Shown one piece after another: positions 24,528 to 34,183 of a stretch of 45,706 nucleotides of DNA; positions within the stretch are counted from its first letter, which is position 1; each line of letters opens with the position of its first letter. Below the pieces are notes generated by a model, which saw nothing but the letters and a program-made list of their open reading frames with translations, did not search any database and was not told the origin of the DNA. The stretch covers positions 1 to 45,706 of the forward strand of contig DXFV01000041.1 of NCBI GenBank assembly GCA_019114265.1, in the 5' to 3' direction. Source of the stretch: Anaerofilum faecale. GTDB taxonomy: Bacteria > Bacillota > Clostridia > Oscillospirales > Ruminococcaceae. Position numbers and translations under genes: made by a program.

Positions 24528-25073
24528 TTATACCGTGAACTTCCACAGCTCCTCGCCGGTCTCCAGGTCGATGGCGGTGAAAGCGCCGTTCTCATACAGC
24601 ATGCAGCTGTGGGTGCCGTCCTTGGGCAGCGAGGCCGAGCCGGGGTTCACGATGGCCACGTCGCCCTTCCACTCGCCGTGTTTGACGTGGATGTGGCCGA
24701 AGGCAAAGATGCTGCCTTTCGCCAGCGGGGGCAGGTTGTCGGGGTCGAACAGGTGGCCGTGGGTGAGGAAAAGCGCCCTGCCGTCCTCCAGCGTCATCTG
24801 CGCGTAGTCGGCCCGGATGGGGAATTCCAGCACCATCTGGTCCACCTCGGCGTCGCAGTTGCCGCGCACCGCCAAAATGCTGTTCTTGCGCGCGTTCAGC
24901 AGCGCAAACACCTCTTTGGGCGCGTATTCGTCGGGCAGGTCGTTGCGGGGGCCGTGGTACAGCAGGTCGCCCAGCAGCACCAGCTTTTCGGCGCCGCGGG
25001 CATCGAACTGCTCCAGCACCTTGCGGGTCCAGAAGGCCGAGCCGTGCAGGTCGGACGCGATGAGAAGTTTCAT
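24528..25073 (-). CDS. yfcE: Metallophosphoesterase, YfcE type
   Basis: This 181-residue protein carries all five calcineurin-like motifs: ASDLHGS, LGDLLYHGPRN, RGNCDAEVD, LTHGHLFDP and GHIHVKHG. YfcE-family enzymes are small cytoplasmic di-metal phosphodiesterases active on model diesters, with no settled physiological substrate. The start at 25071-25073 follows AAAGGAG; a longer start at 25094 would begin before that site. It lies 32 bases after the fusion gene at 25106-26725 and probably shares its transcript. Confidence 0.9.
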   Translation of the reverse strand: MKLLIASDLHGSAFWTRKVLEQFDARGAEKLVLLGDLLYHGPRNDLPDEYAPKEVFALLNARKNSILAVRGNCDAEVDQMVLEFPIRADYAQMTLEDGRALFLTHGHLFDPDNLPPLAKGSIFAFGHIHVKHGEWKGDVAIVNPGSASLPKDGTHSCMLYENGAFTAIDLETGEELWKFTV

Positions 25074-25105
25074 AGACAAAAGGCTCCTTTCCAAAAAAGA
25101 GGGGT

Positions 25106-26725
25106 TCAGCAGTATTCCGCCACGATCGCCTGCATCGCCTCGAACTGGTGCTCCATCTCGTCCACCAGCTTGAACTGGGTGCGGGCGCGCTCGAGGTTAT
25201 GGGTGGGATGGGTGGTCTTGAAGTAGGTGTCGCCCTGCAGATAGTCTGTCAGGAAACGCATGCCGCATTCCAGCGTCAGCAGCTTTGCGCCCCAGGCAAG
25301 GCTCTTTTTCTCGGCGCTCGTCAGCACGCTGCCCGCCGTTTCCAGGTAGCCCTTGGCATACAGGCGGAACAGCTCGATGTCGAAGTGCACCTTGCTGAGG
25401 TCCTTTTCGTCCTCGGCCGCGGTGGAGGCCCCGAAGCGGATCGAGTCGCCGAAATCACTGGCGGCCAGGCCCGGCATGATGGTGTCGAGGTCGATGATGC
25501 ACAGGCCCTTGCCGGTGGCCTCGTCGAACAGGATGTTGTTCAGCTTGGTGTCGTTGTGGGTCACCCGCAGCGGCAGCTCGCCGGTTTTCAGCTGGTCCAT
25601 CAGCACGCCGCACTCGTCCTTGTGCGCCTGCACGAACTCGATCTCGGCGCGGCAGGTGGAGGCGCGGTCCTTCACGTCGCGCTCCAGCGCGCGGGAGAAG
25701 TCGGCATAGCGGTTGGGGGTGTCGTGGAAGCGGGGGATGGTCTCGTGCAGCGTCTCGGCCGGGTAGTCGCACAGCTGCTTGAGGAAGCGGCCGAACGACC
25801 GCGCCGATTCATAGAACTGCTCGGGACGCTCCACCGCCTGGTAGCACACCGAGTCGGCGATGAAGTTATAGCAGCGCCACGGCTGCCCCTGGCTGTCCTC
25901 GAAGAAGTTGTCGCCCGCCTTGGTGCGGATATAGCTGAGGGTCTCGCGGTCGGGGTCGCCGCCCTCCGCGATGATGGAACGGCGCAAAAATTCGGTCACG
26001 CCGATGATGTTCTCCATCACCTCTTTGGGGCGCTTGAACACGTGGGTGTTCACCCGCTGCAGCACATAGCGCAGCTCGTCCTCGCCGTTCTCGTCCGGCA
26101 TATACACAGCGTAGGTCTCGTTGATGTGGCCCGCGCCGAAGGGCTTCACATAGCTGCAGGTGTTGCCGAAGCCGAAGGCATACAGCGCGTCCTCCAGCAT
26201 CAGGTTGTCCACGCCGTCGATCTTGCGGCGGGTGGAGAAGATGACGGTGCCGGCCTCGATCTTCTGCAGCGGCTTGATGCAGCAGTTGGCCTTGATCACC
26301 GCGCCCAGACAGATGTGCACGCCGTCCTCCAGCCGGGTGTCGTGGTCCACGATGGCGCCGCAGTTGATGAGGCAGCCCTGCCCCACCTGGCAGGCGGTGT
26401 TCACGATGGCGCCCTGCAGCACGATGGTGCCCTCGCCCAGCTTGACCGACGGGCTAACCAGCGCGGCCGGATGCACCAGCGCCGGCACCTCGAAGCCGGC
26501 CTCCAGCAGCTGGTTCACCCAGCGCAGGCGCAGGCGGTTGTTGCCGAAGGCGGCGATGGCGCGGGGGAACCGGTCTTTCAGATCGGCATAGTCCATACAG
26601 CGGCCCACCACCTTCGCGCCGCGGGCGGCGTCGTCCAGGAAAAACACCTCGTACCCGGCAGCCTCGGCGGTTTCGGCAGCCACGCGGCCCAGGCCGCCGG
26701 CGCCCAAGATCAGCAGTTGTTCCAT
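25106..26725 (-). CDS. Fusion of a NeuD/PglD-like acetyltransferase and a NahK-like sugar kinase
   Basis: This is a 539-residue protein. Residues 1 to about 170 are a PglD/NeuD-type sugar O/N-acetyltransferase: Rossmann-like start LLILGAGGLGRVAAETAE, then a left-handed beta-helix with INCGAIVDHDTRL (the His-containing DH motif). Residues from about 180 to the end form an APH-fold kinase closest to N-acetylhexosamine 1-kinases: YVKPFGAGHINETYAVY, YVLQRVNTHVFKRP, catalytic loop VTHNDTKLNNILFD and metal motif CIIDLDTIMPG. The kinase half is family length (about 360 residues), so both parts look whole. The start at 26723-26725 follows GGAGGAC, with an extended -10 (TGGTACAAT) near 26791. Both functions are by family; their joint substrate is unknown. 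Confidence 0.82.
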   Translation of the reverse strand: MEQLLILGAGGLGRVAAETAEAAGYEVFFLDDAARGAKVVGRCMDYADLKDRFPRAIAAFGNNRLRLRWVNQLLEAGFEVPALVHPAALVSPSVKLGEGTIVLQGAIVNTACQVGQGCLINCGAIVDHDTRLEDGVHICLGAVIKANCCIKPLQKIEAGTVIFSTRRKIDGVDNLMLEDALYAFGFGNTCSYVKPFGAGHINETYAVYMPDENGEDELRYVLQRVNTHVFKRPKEVMENIIGVTEFLRRSIIAEGGDPDRETLSYIRTKAGDNFFEDSQGQPWRCYNFIADSVCYQAVERPEQFYESARSFGRFLKQLCDYPAETLHETIPRFHDTPNRYADFSRALERDVKDRASTCRAEIEFVQAHKDECGVLMDQLKTGELPLRVTHNDTKLNNILFDEATGKGLCIIDLDTIMPGLAASDFGDSIRFGASTAAEDEKDLSKVHFDIELFRLYAKGYLETAGSVLTSAEKKSLAWGAKLLTLECGMRFLTDYLQGDTYFKTTHPTHNLERARTQFKLVDEMEHQFEAMQAIVAEYC

Positions 26726-26850
26726 ATTGTCCTCCTACATCGTCCCGGCCCAAAGGGGCCGGTCGTTCTCTGGCAAAGTGTGTTTCTCCTATTGTACCAC
26801 ATTTTGCTCCGTTTGGGGATGGCAATTCGATCAGATTCGTCTGTTTGGCA

Positions 26851-26889
26851 AAAAAGCGGAGCCGTGCGAACAAAACGGCACGGCTCCGC
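26851..26889 (-). terminator. Terminator of the SGNH hydrolase gene
   Basis: The minus strand reads GCGGAGCCGTGC, a ten-base loop, its complement, then a T-run. Confidence 0.88.
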
Positions 26890-26906
26890 AGATTGGAAAA
26901 GCGGGG

Positions 26907-27893
26907 TTACTCGGCGGCCTGGTAGTAGGGCGAGCCGAGCAGATAGGGGATCGTGGGGCTGTACGCCGTGTGGCTGGACATGAACTCGATCCAGGCGCGG
27001 TAGCCGTCCTGGTCCAGGTGGTGGCCGTCGGGGGCGGCGTATTCGGGGTTCAGGTAGCCGTCGTCGCCGGCCAGCGCGGTGTTCAGGTCGAGGAAATACA
27101 GGCCGCGCTCAAAGGCCATCTGCGCCAGGCGGCAGTTCAGCTGGTAGAGGTGGTCCTGGGTGAACATGGCGCGCTCGGCCTCGTACTCGGGCGTCACCGG
27201 GGTGATCGACTGGATATAGATCTGGGCGTCGGGCCGCACCACCGACTGCAGCCAGTCGAGCATCTTCTCGTAGTAGGTGAAGAAGGCGTCGTCCGACAGG
27301 TTGATGATCGAGTTGGTGCCGAACAGCACATAGATGTGTTCCGGCTGCTTTTCGGCCAGCTTGGCGGCGATGTCGTCCTGGGTGGACACCCGCTCGCCCT
27401 GCGGGTTTTTCAGCTGGCCGTTGTTGACGATGGTGTCGGGACCGCAGCTCTGGTAGGCGCAGAGGGTGACGATGTCCTTGATGTCGGTGTTGTACGACCA
27501 GAAGCCCTGGCTGATCGAGTCGCCGATGATCATGGTGTTGGCGAAGTAGCTCATGTCCACCCGGCCGTTCTCGGGCAGGGCGATCATGCGGTAGTCGGGC
27601 GAGGTGATGGTGGCGTCCACCGTCCGCTCCACCGGGCCCACCACGTTCCAGCCCGCCTGCACGGCGCCGCCGGAGCCTTCGGAGCTGCTGCCGGACGCGG
27701 GCGCGGAGATGGACGAGGACGCCCCGCCGCTCTGGGGGGCCTCCTCCCCGGTGATCTTCTGGATGATAAAGGTGATCACCCAGGCCAGGGCGGCCAGGAT
27801 GAGGGCAAGGATCAGCACAAAGACGGCGCGCCGGAAGGTGCGCTTGCGGCGGCGGCGACGGGTCTGTGCACGGAATTCATGGTAACTGGACAC
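26907..27893 (-). CDS. Membrane-anchored SGNH/GDSL hydrolase
   Basis: This is a 328-residue protein. A very basic N terminus (RRRRRKRTFRR) precedes one membrane helix (about residues 23-47), so the catalytic part is outside. A Ser/Gly-rich linker (residues 57-75) leads to the SGNH domain: block I MIIGDSISQGF, the Asn-bearing block III VLFGTNSIINL, and block V with Asp-x-x-His in APDGHHLDQDGY. Such enzymes usually remove acetyl or acyl groups from envelope glycans. It has its own promoter and terminator and sits beside the sugar acetyltransferase-kinase gene. The substrate is not known. Confidence 0.85.
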   Translation of the reverse strand: MSSYHEFRAQTRRRRRKRTFRRAVFVLILALILAALAWVITFIIQKITGEEAPQSGGASSSISAPASGSSSEGSGGAVQAGWNVVGPVERTVDATITSPDYRMIALPENGRVDMSYFANTMIIGDSISQGFWSYNTDIKDIVTLCAYQSCGPDTIVNNGQLKNPQGERVSTQDDIAAKLAEKQPEHIYVLFGTNSIINLSDDAFFTYYEKMLDWLQSVVRPDAQIYIQSITPVTPEYEAERAMFTQDHLYQLNCRLAQMAFERGLYFLDLNTALAGDDGYLNPEYAAPDGHHLDQDGYRAWIEFMSSHTAYSPTIPYLLGSPYYQAAE

Positions 27894-28006
27894 TGGGAGC
27901 TCCTCCTATAAGCGCGGCAAAGGGCGCCTTGTCTATCAGAAACAGCGGCCTGTCCGGCAGGCTGCAAAGCATCAAAAACACAGGGTAAAAGAACCGCTAT
28001 GCAGCT

Positions 28007-28035
28007 ATTATACCCCATCTTGCCGCGCGGTTCAA
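28007..28035 (-). promoter_or_regulatory. Promoter of the SGNH hydrolase gene
   Basis: The minus strand has TTGAAC (28035-28030) and TATAAT (28012-28007), 17 bases apart. Confidence 0.8.
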
Positions 28036-28096
28036 GCGCCCGGCAGATTTCCCCGCCGGTTTGCGCCCAAAACCACAAATCTTTTACAGTTTGTTC

Positions 28097-29470
28097 TTAT
28101 TCGCGGGTGACATTCCGTATCCAGCGGCCGCTGAGGATGCGCGGCAGGCAGACGATGGCCTTGACGATGTTGTCCGAGCGCATCAGGAAGAACACCACCG
28201 GCGCGCTCCAGTGCAGCACGAAGGCGGCCACCAGGCCCAGCGGGACCGCCTGCACCCACAAGAGCCCGCAGTCCAGCAGGAAGTTGGTGTTGACGTCGCC
28301 GCCGCCGCGCAGCACGCCCACGATGGACACGCTGCCAAAGCCCATGATCGGCTCCATGCAGCCCAGGATGGTGAGCAGCGTGTAGGCGGTAGAGGCGGTC
28401 TCGGGGGTGACGTTGTAGATGGCAAGCACCGGGCCGCGCAAAAGCAGCAGCACACAGCCCGCGCAGATGCTGAGGATCTCGCCCACAAAAATCAGGCTGT
28501 TGGCCACTCGCTGGGCCTCCCTCCTGCCCTGCCCGCTGCCGATGGTCTTGCCGCACAGCACGGCGGCGGCGTTGGCGATGCCGAAGGTGAACACGCTGCA
28601 CAGCTGGTTCATCACGTTGGCGATGCTGGCGGCGGCCACGAAGGTCTGGCCCATGCGGCCGATGGTCATGTTGATCATCGACATGCCCAGGCCCCACAGC
28701 AGTTCGTTGCCCACGATGGGCAGGCTGTTGCGCAGATAGTCGGCGCCCAGCCCGCCGCTGCCCAGCAGGATGCAGCGCGGGGTGAAGCGCACCTTCTTTT
28801 CGATACAGGTCATGTACACCAGCACGGCGCAGAACTCAAAGCCGCGGGCGATGACGGTGCCGATCGCGGCGCCCCGGATGCCGTAGGCCGGAAAGCCCAG
28901 CCTGCCGAAGATGAAGCAGTAGTTGAAAAAGACGTTGATGCAGAAGCTGCAGCTGTACACCGCCATGCTCACCTTCACCTGCTCCACCGCCCGCAGGCAC
29001 ATCAGGTAGCAGTTGGACACGCTGAACAGCACGAAGCTCAGCGACAGGGTTTTCAGATATTCGGCCGAGGCGGCGATGACCGGCTCTTCGCTGGAAAAGA
29101 TGCGCATCAGCGGCTCGGCGAAGAAAAATCCCGCAAGTGCGAACAGGGCGCTGGCGCACAGCACCACCCGCACCGTGAGCGCGATGAGGCGGCGGATGCG
29201 CTCGGTGTCTCCCTTGCCCCAGTACTGGGCGATGAGGACGTTGGCGCCGCTGGCCAGCCCGAAGCCCAGGATGTTGAGGATGAAGAAGGGCTGTCCGCCC
29301 AGGTTGGCCGCCGTGATGGCCAGGTCGCCCAGCCGGCCCAGCATGACGGTGTCCATCAGGTTCACGCCCAGGCTGATGATGTTCTGCGCCGCGATGGGCA
29401 GGCTGAGCGCCAGCATCGACAGATAAAAGCCGCGGTCGGCGCGGAAATGCTTTTGGAAAAAGGCTTGCAT
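28097..29470 (-). CDS. MATE family efflux transporter
   Basis: This is a 457-residue protein with about twelve predicted helices in two MatE halves (first LPIAAQNIISLGVNLMDTVM and GFGLASGANVLIAQYWGKGD; second LPIVGNELLWGLGMSM and GIANAAAVLCGKTIGSGQ). The family exports drugs, dyes or metabolites using H+ or Na+ gradients. The start at 29468-29470 has AAGGAGG. It follows folC on the same strand with a repeat element between them. Its substrate cannot be told from sequence. Confidence 0.92.
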   Translation of the reverse strand: MQAFFQKHFRADRGFYLSMLALSLPIAAQNIISLGVNLMDTVMLGRLGDLAITAANLGGQPFFILNILGFGLASGANVLIAQYWGKGDTERIRRLIALTVRVVLCASALFALAGFFFAEPLMRIFSSEEPVIAASAEYLKTLSLSFVLFSVSNCYLMCLRAVEQVKVSMAVYSCSFCINVFFNYCFIFGRLGFPAYGIRGAAIGTVIARGFEFCAVLVYMTCIEKKVRFTPRCILLGSGGLGADYLRNSLPIVGNELLWGLGMSMINMTIGRMGQTFVAAASIANVMNQLCSVFTFGIANAAAVLCGKTIGSGQGRREAQRVANSLIFVGEILSICAGCVLLLLRGPVLAIYNVTPETASTAYTLLTILGCMEPIMGFGSVSIVGVLRGGGDVNTNFLLDCGLLWVQAVPLGLVAAFVLHWSAPVVFFLMRSDNIVKAIVCLPRILSGRWIRNVTRE

Positions 29471-29549
29471 GGTTCCTCCTTGTGTGGTGTGAAAAAAGAC
29501 TGTGCGCGGCACTGGCTGCTTCAGCGGGGGAACGCCAGTGGGACGGCCC

Positions 29550-29660
29550 GCCTTCCCCTGGCAGGGGAAGGTGCCCCCGCAAGGGGGCGGATGAGGTCGA
29601 ATCTGCCCCGCGGGCAGCGGCTTTTCGGCCGTGCGCGCGGCGCATACCGGCCGCTTTTCC
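29550..29660 (+). repeat. B-type hairpin repeat with an extended tail, inverted partner of 31021-31129
   Basis: CCTTCCCC..GGGGAAGG and GCCCCC-GCAA-GGGGGC are followed by GGATGAGGTCGA, then a GC-rich tail to about 29660. The whole stretch matches the reverse complement of 31021-31129 with only a handful of differences. Confidence 0.88.
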
Positions 29661-29661
29661 C

Positions 29662-30939
<1,278 letters not shown>

Positions 30940-30960
30940 GAAAAACGCTCCTTTCAAAAT

Positions 30961-30988
30961 ACAGGCGGGCCGCGAAAGGCCCGCCTGT
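30961..30988 (-). terminator. Possible terminator between valS and folC
   Basis: A perfect 11-bp stem (ACAGGCGGGCC / GGCCCGCCTGT) with a 6-base loop is followed on the minus strand by ATTTTG. The T-run is weak, so it may only attenuate. Confidence 0.55.
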
Positions 30989-31008
30989 GGGTGGTTGTTG
31001 TGCCATCG

Positions 31009-31129
31009 GCTTCCCCCTGGGGGAAGCGGCCGGTGTGCGCCGCGCGCACGGCCGAAAGCCGCTGCCCGCGGGGCAGACCCGACCTCATCCGCCCCCTTGC
31101 GGTGGCACCTTCCCCTGCCAGGGGAAGGC
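31009..31129 (-). repeat. Hairpin repeat: A-type fragment plus reversed B-type with extended tail
   Basis: GGCTTCCCCC-TGGGGGAAGC at 31009-31027 is followed by a GC-rich tail and reversed B (CCTCATCCGCCCCC, CACCTTCCCC..GGGGAAGGC). It is the inverted partner of 29550-29660. Stem 2 has one mismatch here (GCCACC versus GGGGGC). Confidence 0.85.
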
Positions 31130-31139
31130 ATCGCCGGCG

Positions 31140-33839
31140 TCAGCCCATCGCCCGGATGGAATCGGCGATCATGGCCAGCTTGTCGCGGCTCTTCTGCAGC
31201 TTCTGGCGGATGCCGTCCACCACCGCCGCCGGGGCCTTGTTCACAAAGCCCTCGTTGGACAGCTGCTTTTCAAACATCGCGATCTCCTTCTCGGCGGCGG
31301 CCTGCTCCTTGTGCAGACGCGCCAGCTCCTTGTCGCGGTCGATCAGCTCCATCAGCGGGATGAAGCCGCGGGCCGAGTGGGTCACCACCTGCACCATGCC
31401 GGCGGTCTCGCCCTCGTATTTGGGGGTGATGGTCACGTCGGTGGCAAAGGCGAACTTGGCCAGATAGCTCTTGCCCTTCTCGAAGGCCGCGCCGTCGGCG
31501 GTCTCCAGAATCAGGCTGGCGCGCTTGGCCGGGTGCACGTTCATCTCGGTGCGCACCGCGCGCACCGCCTTGATCAGGTCCACGATGCGGGTGAAGTCGG
31601 CCTCGTCGTCGGCAAAGGAGAAGGCGGGGTCGAACTCGGGCCATCTCTGGGTCATGATGGTCTCGGCGCTGCCGGGCAGGGCGCGGTAGATCTCCTCGGT
31701 GATGAAGGGCATGAACGGGTGCAGCAGCTTCAGCGCCTGGCTCAGCACATGCACCAGCACCTTGCGGGCGGTGTCGGCTTCGGCGGCGTTGTCGCTGTTC
31801 AGGCGCACCTTGGCGATCTCGATGTACCAGTCGCAGTAGACATCCCAGATGAAGTCCTGGATCTTCTGCGCGGCCAGACCCAGCTCGAACTTGTCGAGGT
31901 TCTCGGTGACGTTCTTGGCCACCGTGTTCAGGCAGGACAGCACCCAGCGGTCGCTCAAATCGAGGGTGTCGGCGGCGGGCAGGCCGGCCTCGAAGCCCTC
32001 GGGCAGGTTCATCATCACAAAGCGGGCGGCGTTCCACAGCTTGTTGGCAAAGTTGCGGGCAGCGCGCACTTTATCGTCCGAGAAGCGCATGTCGTTGCCG
32101 GGGGTGGAGCCCATCACCAGCGCCAGGCGCAGCGCGTCGGCGCCGTATTCGCGGATGACCTCCAGCGGGTCGATGCCGTTGCCCAGCGACTTGCTCATCT
32201 TGCGGCCCTGCGCGTCGCGCACCAGACCGTGGATGACCACCGTGTCGAACGGGGCCTGGCCGGTGTATTCCAGCGCCGAGAAGATCATGCGGCTCACCCA
32301 GAAGGTGATGATGTCGTAGCCGGTGACCAGCGTGTTGGTGGGGTAGAAATAGGCCAGGTCGTCGGTCTGCTCGGGCCAGCCCAGCGTGCTGAACGGCCAC
32401 AGCGCGCTGGAGAACCAGGTGTCGAGGCTGTCGGGGTCCTGCTGCACCTTGCCGCCGCAGTCGGGACAGGTGTCCAGATGCTCCACGCTCACATGCACCT
32501 TGCCGCAGTCGTCGCAGTAGTAGGCCGGGATGCGGTGGCCCCACCACAGCTGGCGGCTGATGCACCAGTCGCGGGTGTTCTCCATCCAGTGGAAATAGTG
32601 TTTGTCGAACCGCTCGGGCACAAAGCGGATCTCGCCCGAGCGCACCGCCTCGATGGCGGGACCGGCCAGCGGGACCATCCGCACGAACCACTGCTTGGAC
32701 ACCATCGGCTCGATGGTGGTGCCGCAGCGGTAGCAGACGCCCACCTCGTGCTGCAGCGGCTCCACTTCCTTCAGGAAGCCGCCCGCCTTCAGATCCTCCA
32801 CGATCGCCTTGCGAGCTTCCATCGTGGTCATGCCGGCGTATTTGCCGCAGTCGAGCACCTCCGGCTCGCCGGCGGCGGCGCGGCCGCTGGCAAACAGCTC
32901 GTCGGCGGCGGCCTTGTCGGCGGCGCCGGTCATTCTGCCGTCGTAGGTGAACACGCGCACCGAGGGCAGGCTGTGGCGCTGGCCCACCTCGTAGTCGTTG
33001 GGGTCGTGGGCGGGGGTGATCTTCACCACGCCGGTGCCCTTCTCCATGTCGGCGTGGTCGTCGCAGACGATGGGGATCTCCTTGTTCAGCAGCGGCAGCA
33101 CCACATGGCAGCCGTGCAGATGGGCATAGCGGGGATCGGCGCCGTTGATGGCCACGGCGGTATCGCCCAGCATCGTCTCGGGGCGGGTGGTGGCCAGCTC
33201 CAGCATCTCGCCGGTCTCCTTCACCGGGTAGAGCAGATGCCAGAAGTTGCCGTCCTGGGTCTTGTATTCCACCTCGGCGTCCGAGATGGAGGTGCGGCAG
33301 TGGGGGCACCAGTTGATCATGCGGTTGCCGCGGTAGATGAGGTCCTTGTCATACAGCTGCTTGAACACCTTCAGCACGGCCCTGCTGCATCCCTCGTCCA
33401 TCGTGAACCGCTCGCGGGTCCAGTCGCAGGAGGAGCCCAGTTTTTTCAGCTGCTCCACGATGCGGTTGCCGTACTGGTTCTTCCAGTCCCAGGCGCGCTC
33501 CAGGAAGCCCTCGCGGCCGAGGTCCTCTTTGGTGAGGCCCTCCTCCTTCAGCTTGGCCACCACCTTGGCCTCGGTGGCGATGGAGGCGTGGTCGGTGCCG
33601 GGCACCCACAGCGCGGCGTAGCCCTGCATGCGCTTGTGGCGGATGAGGATGTCCTGCCAGGTGTTGTCGATGGCGTGGCCCATGTGCAGCTGGCCGGTGA
33701 CGTTTGGCGGGGGCATCACGATGGTATACGGCTCCTTGTCGGGGTCCGGCTGCGCGGTGAAGTAACCGCCCTCCATCCAGGACTGGTAGATTTTGTCCTC
33801 CACCTGGGCAGGGTCGTACAGCTTTTCCAGTTCTTTCAT
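31140..33839 (-). CDS. valS: Valyl-tRNA synthetase
   Basis: This is an 899-residue class I synthetase. The HIGH-type motif is PPPNVTGQLHMGHA near residue 46, the editing domain has TTRPETMLGDTAVA and DPNDYEVGQRH, tryptophan-rich RDWCISRQLWWGHRIP precedes a Cys-x2-Cys zinc-like motif (YYCDDCGK, DTCPDCGG), and the KMSKS loop is GRKMSKSLGNG. The end is an alpha-helical coiled coil rich in Glu/Lys, typical of ValS. The start at 33837-33839 follows AAAAGGAGAG. It charges tRNA-Val and is controlled by its own T-box leader. Confidence 0.97.
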   Translation of the reverse strand: MKELEKLYDPAQVEDKIYQSWMEGGYFTAQPDPDKEPYTIVMPPPNVTGQLHMGHAIDNTWQDILIRHKRMQGYAALWVPGTDHASIATEAKVVAKLKEEGLTKEDLGREGFLERAWDWKNQYGNRIVEQLKKLGSSCDWTRERFTMDEGCSRAVLKVFKQLYDKDLIYRGNRMINWCPHCRTSISDAEVEYKTQDGNFWHLLYPVKETGEMLELATTRPETMLGDTAVAINGADPRYAHLHGCHVVLPLLNKEIPIVCDDHADMEKGTGVVKITPAHDPNDYEVGQRHSLPSVRVFTYDGRMTGAADKAAADELFASGRAAAGEPEVLDCGKYAGMTTMEARKAIVEDLKAGGFLKEVEPLQHEVGVCYRCGTTIEPMVSKQWFVRMVPLAGPAIEAVRSGEIRFVPERFDKHYFHWMENTRDWCISRQLWWGHRIPAYYCDDCGKVHVSVEHLDTCPDCGGKVQQDPDSLDTWFSSALWPFSTLGWPEQTDDLAYFYPTNTLVTGYDIITFWVSRMIFSALEYTGQAPFDTVVIHGLVRDAQGRKMSKSLGNGIDPLEVIREYGADALRLALVMGSTPGNDMRFSDDKVRAARNFANKLWNAARFVMMNLPEGFEAGLPAADTLDLSDRWVLSCLNTVAKNVTENLDKFELGLAAQKIQDFIWDVYCDWYIEIAKVRLNSDNAAEADTARKVLVHVLSQALKLLHPFMPFITEEIYRALPGSAETIMTQRWPEFDPAFSFADDEADFTRIVDLIKAVRAVRTEMNVHPAKRASLILETADGAAFEKGKSYLAKFAFATDVTITPKYEGETAGMVQVVTHSARGFIPLMELIDRDKELARLHKEQAAAEKEIAMFEKQLSNEGFVNKAPAAVVDGIRQKLQKSRDKLAMIADSIRAMG

Positions 33840-33878
33840 TGTACGCACTCTCCTTTTCGTGTGGGGGCGGCGGGATAC

Positions 33879-34140
33879 AAAAAAGCCGCCCCATGATCTT
33901 GCAAACATGGGACGGCCTTGTTTCAAAACCGCGGTACCACCCAAATTGCGCCGTTTATCCAAAAACAGCGCCCCTTGAAGCCCCGGTAACGGGGGGCCAG
34001 GACGGGAAGGGCTACTGACGTTTCACCCCTCCTGCTCCAAAGCGACCATGCCGCCTGTGCGCGGGCGGGGATCGCAGCGCCCCCCGCTCTCTGGACCGGC
34101 GCGTTTGGCCGGCGGCAACCTCTTTTTCACAGCATTTTCG
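33879..34140 (-). promoter_or_regulatory. T-box riboswitch, valine type, before valS
   Basis: The minus strand has the T-box core GGGTGGTACCGCGG at 33943-33930 and then a terminator stem (GCCGTCCCATG.. / ..CATGGGGCGGC) ending in six T at 33884-33879. Upstream lies a stem I region with AGAGAGCGGG. The candidate specifier is GTC at 34046-34044, in the same position relative to CTTTGGAG as ATG is to CTTTGAG in the metN T-box. It senses uncharged tRNA-Val. Confidence 0.9.
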
Positions 34141-34149
34141 ATACCATTT

Positions 34150-34178
34150 ATAATACCGGGCAAACCCGGATTTGTCAA
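34150..34178 (-). promoter_or_regulatory. Promoter of valS
   Basis: The minus strand has TTGACA (34178-34173) and TATTAT (34155-34150), 17 bases apart. It begins five bases after the stop of the upstream phosphofructokinase gene. The spacer contains the palindrome CCGGG-TTTG-CCCGG. Confidence 0.85.
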
Positions 34179-34183
34179 CCGTT

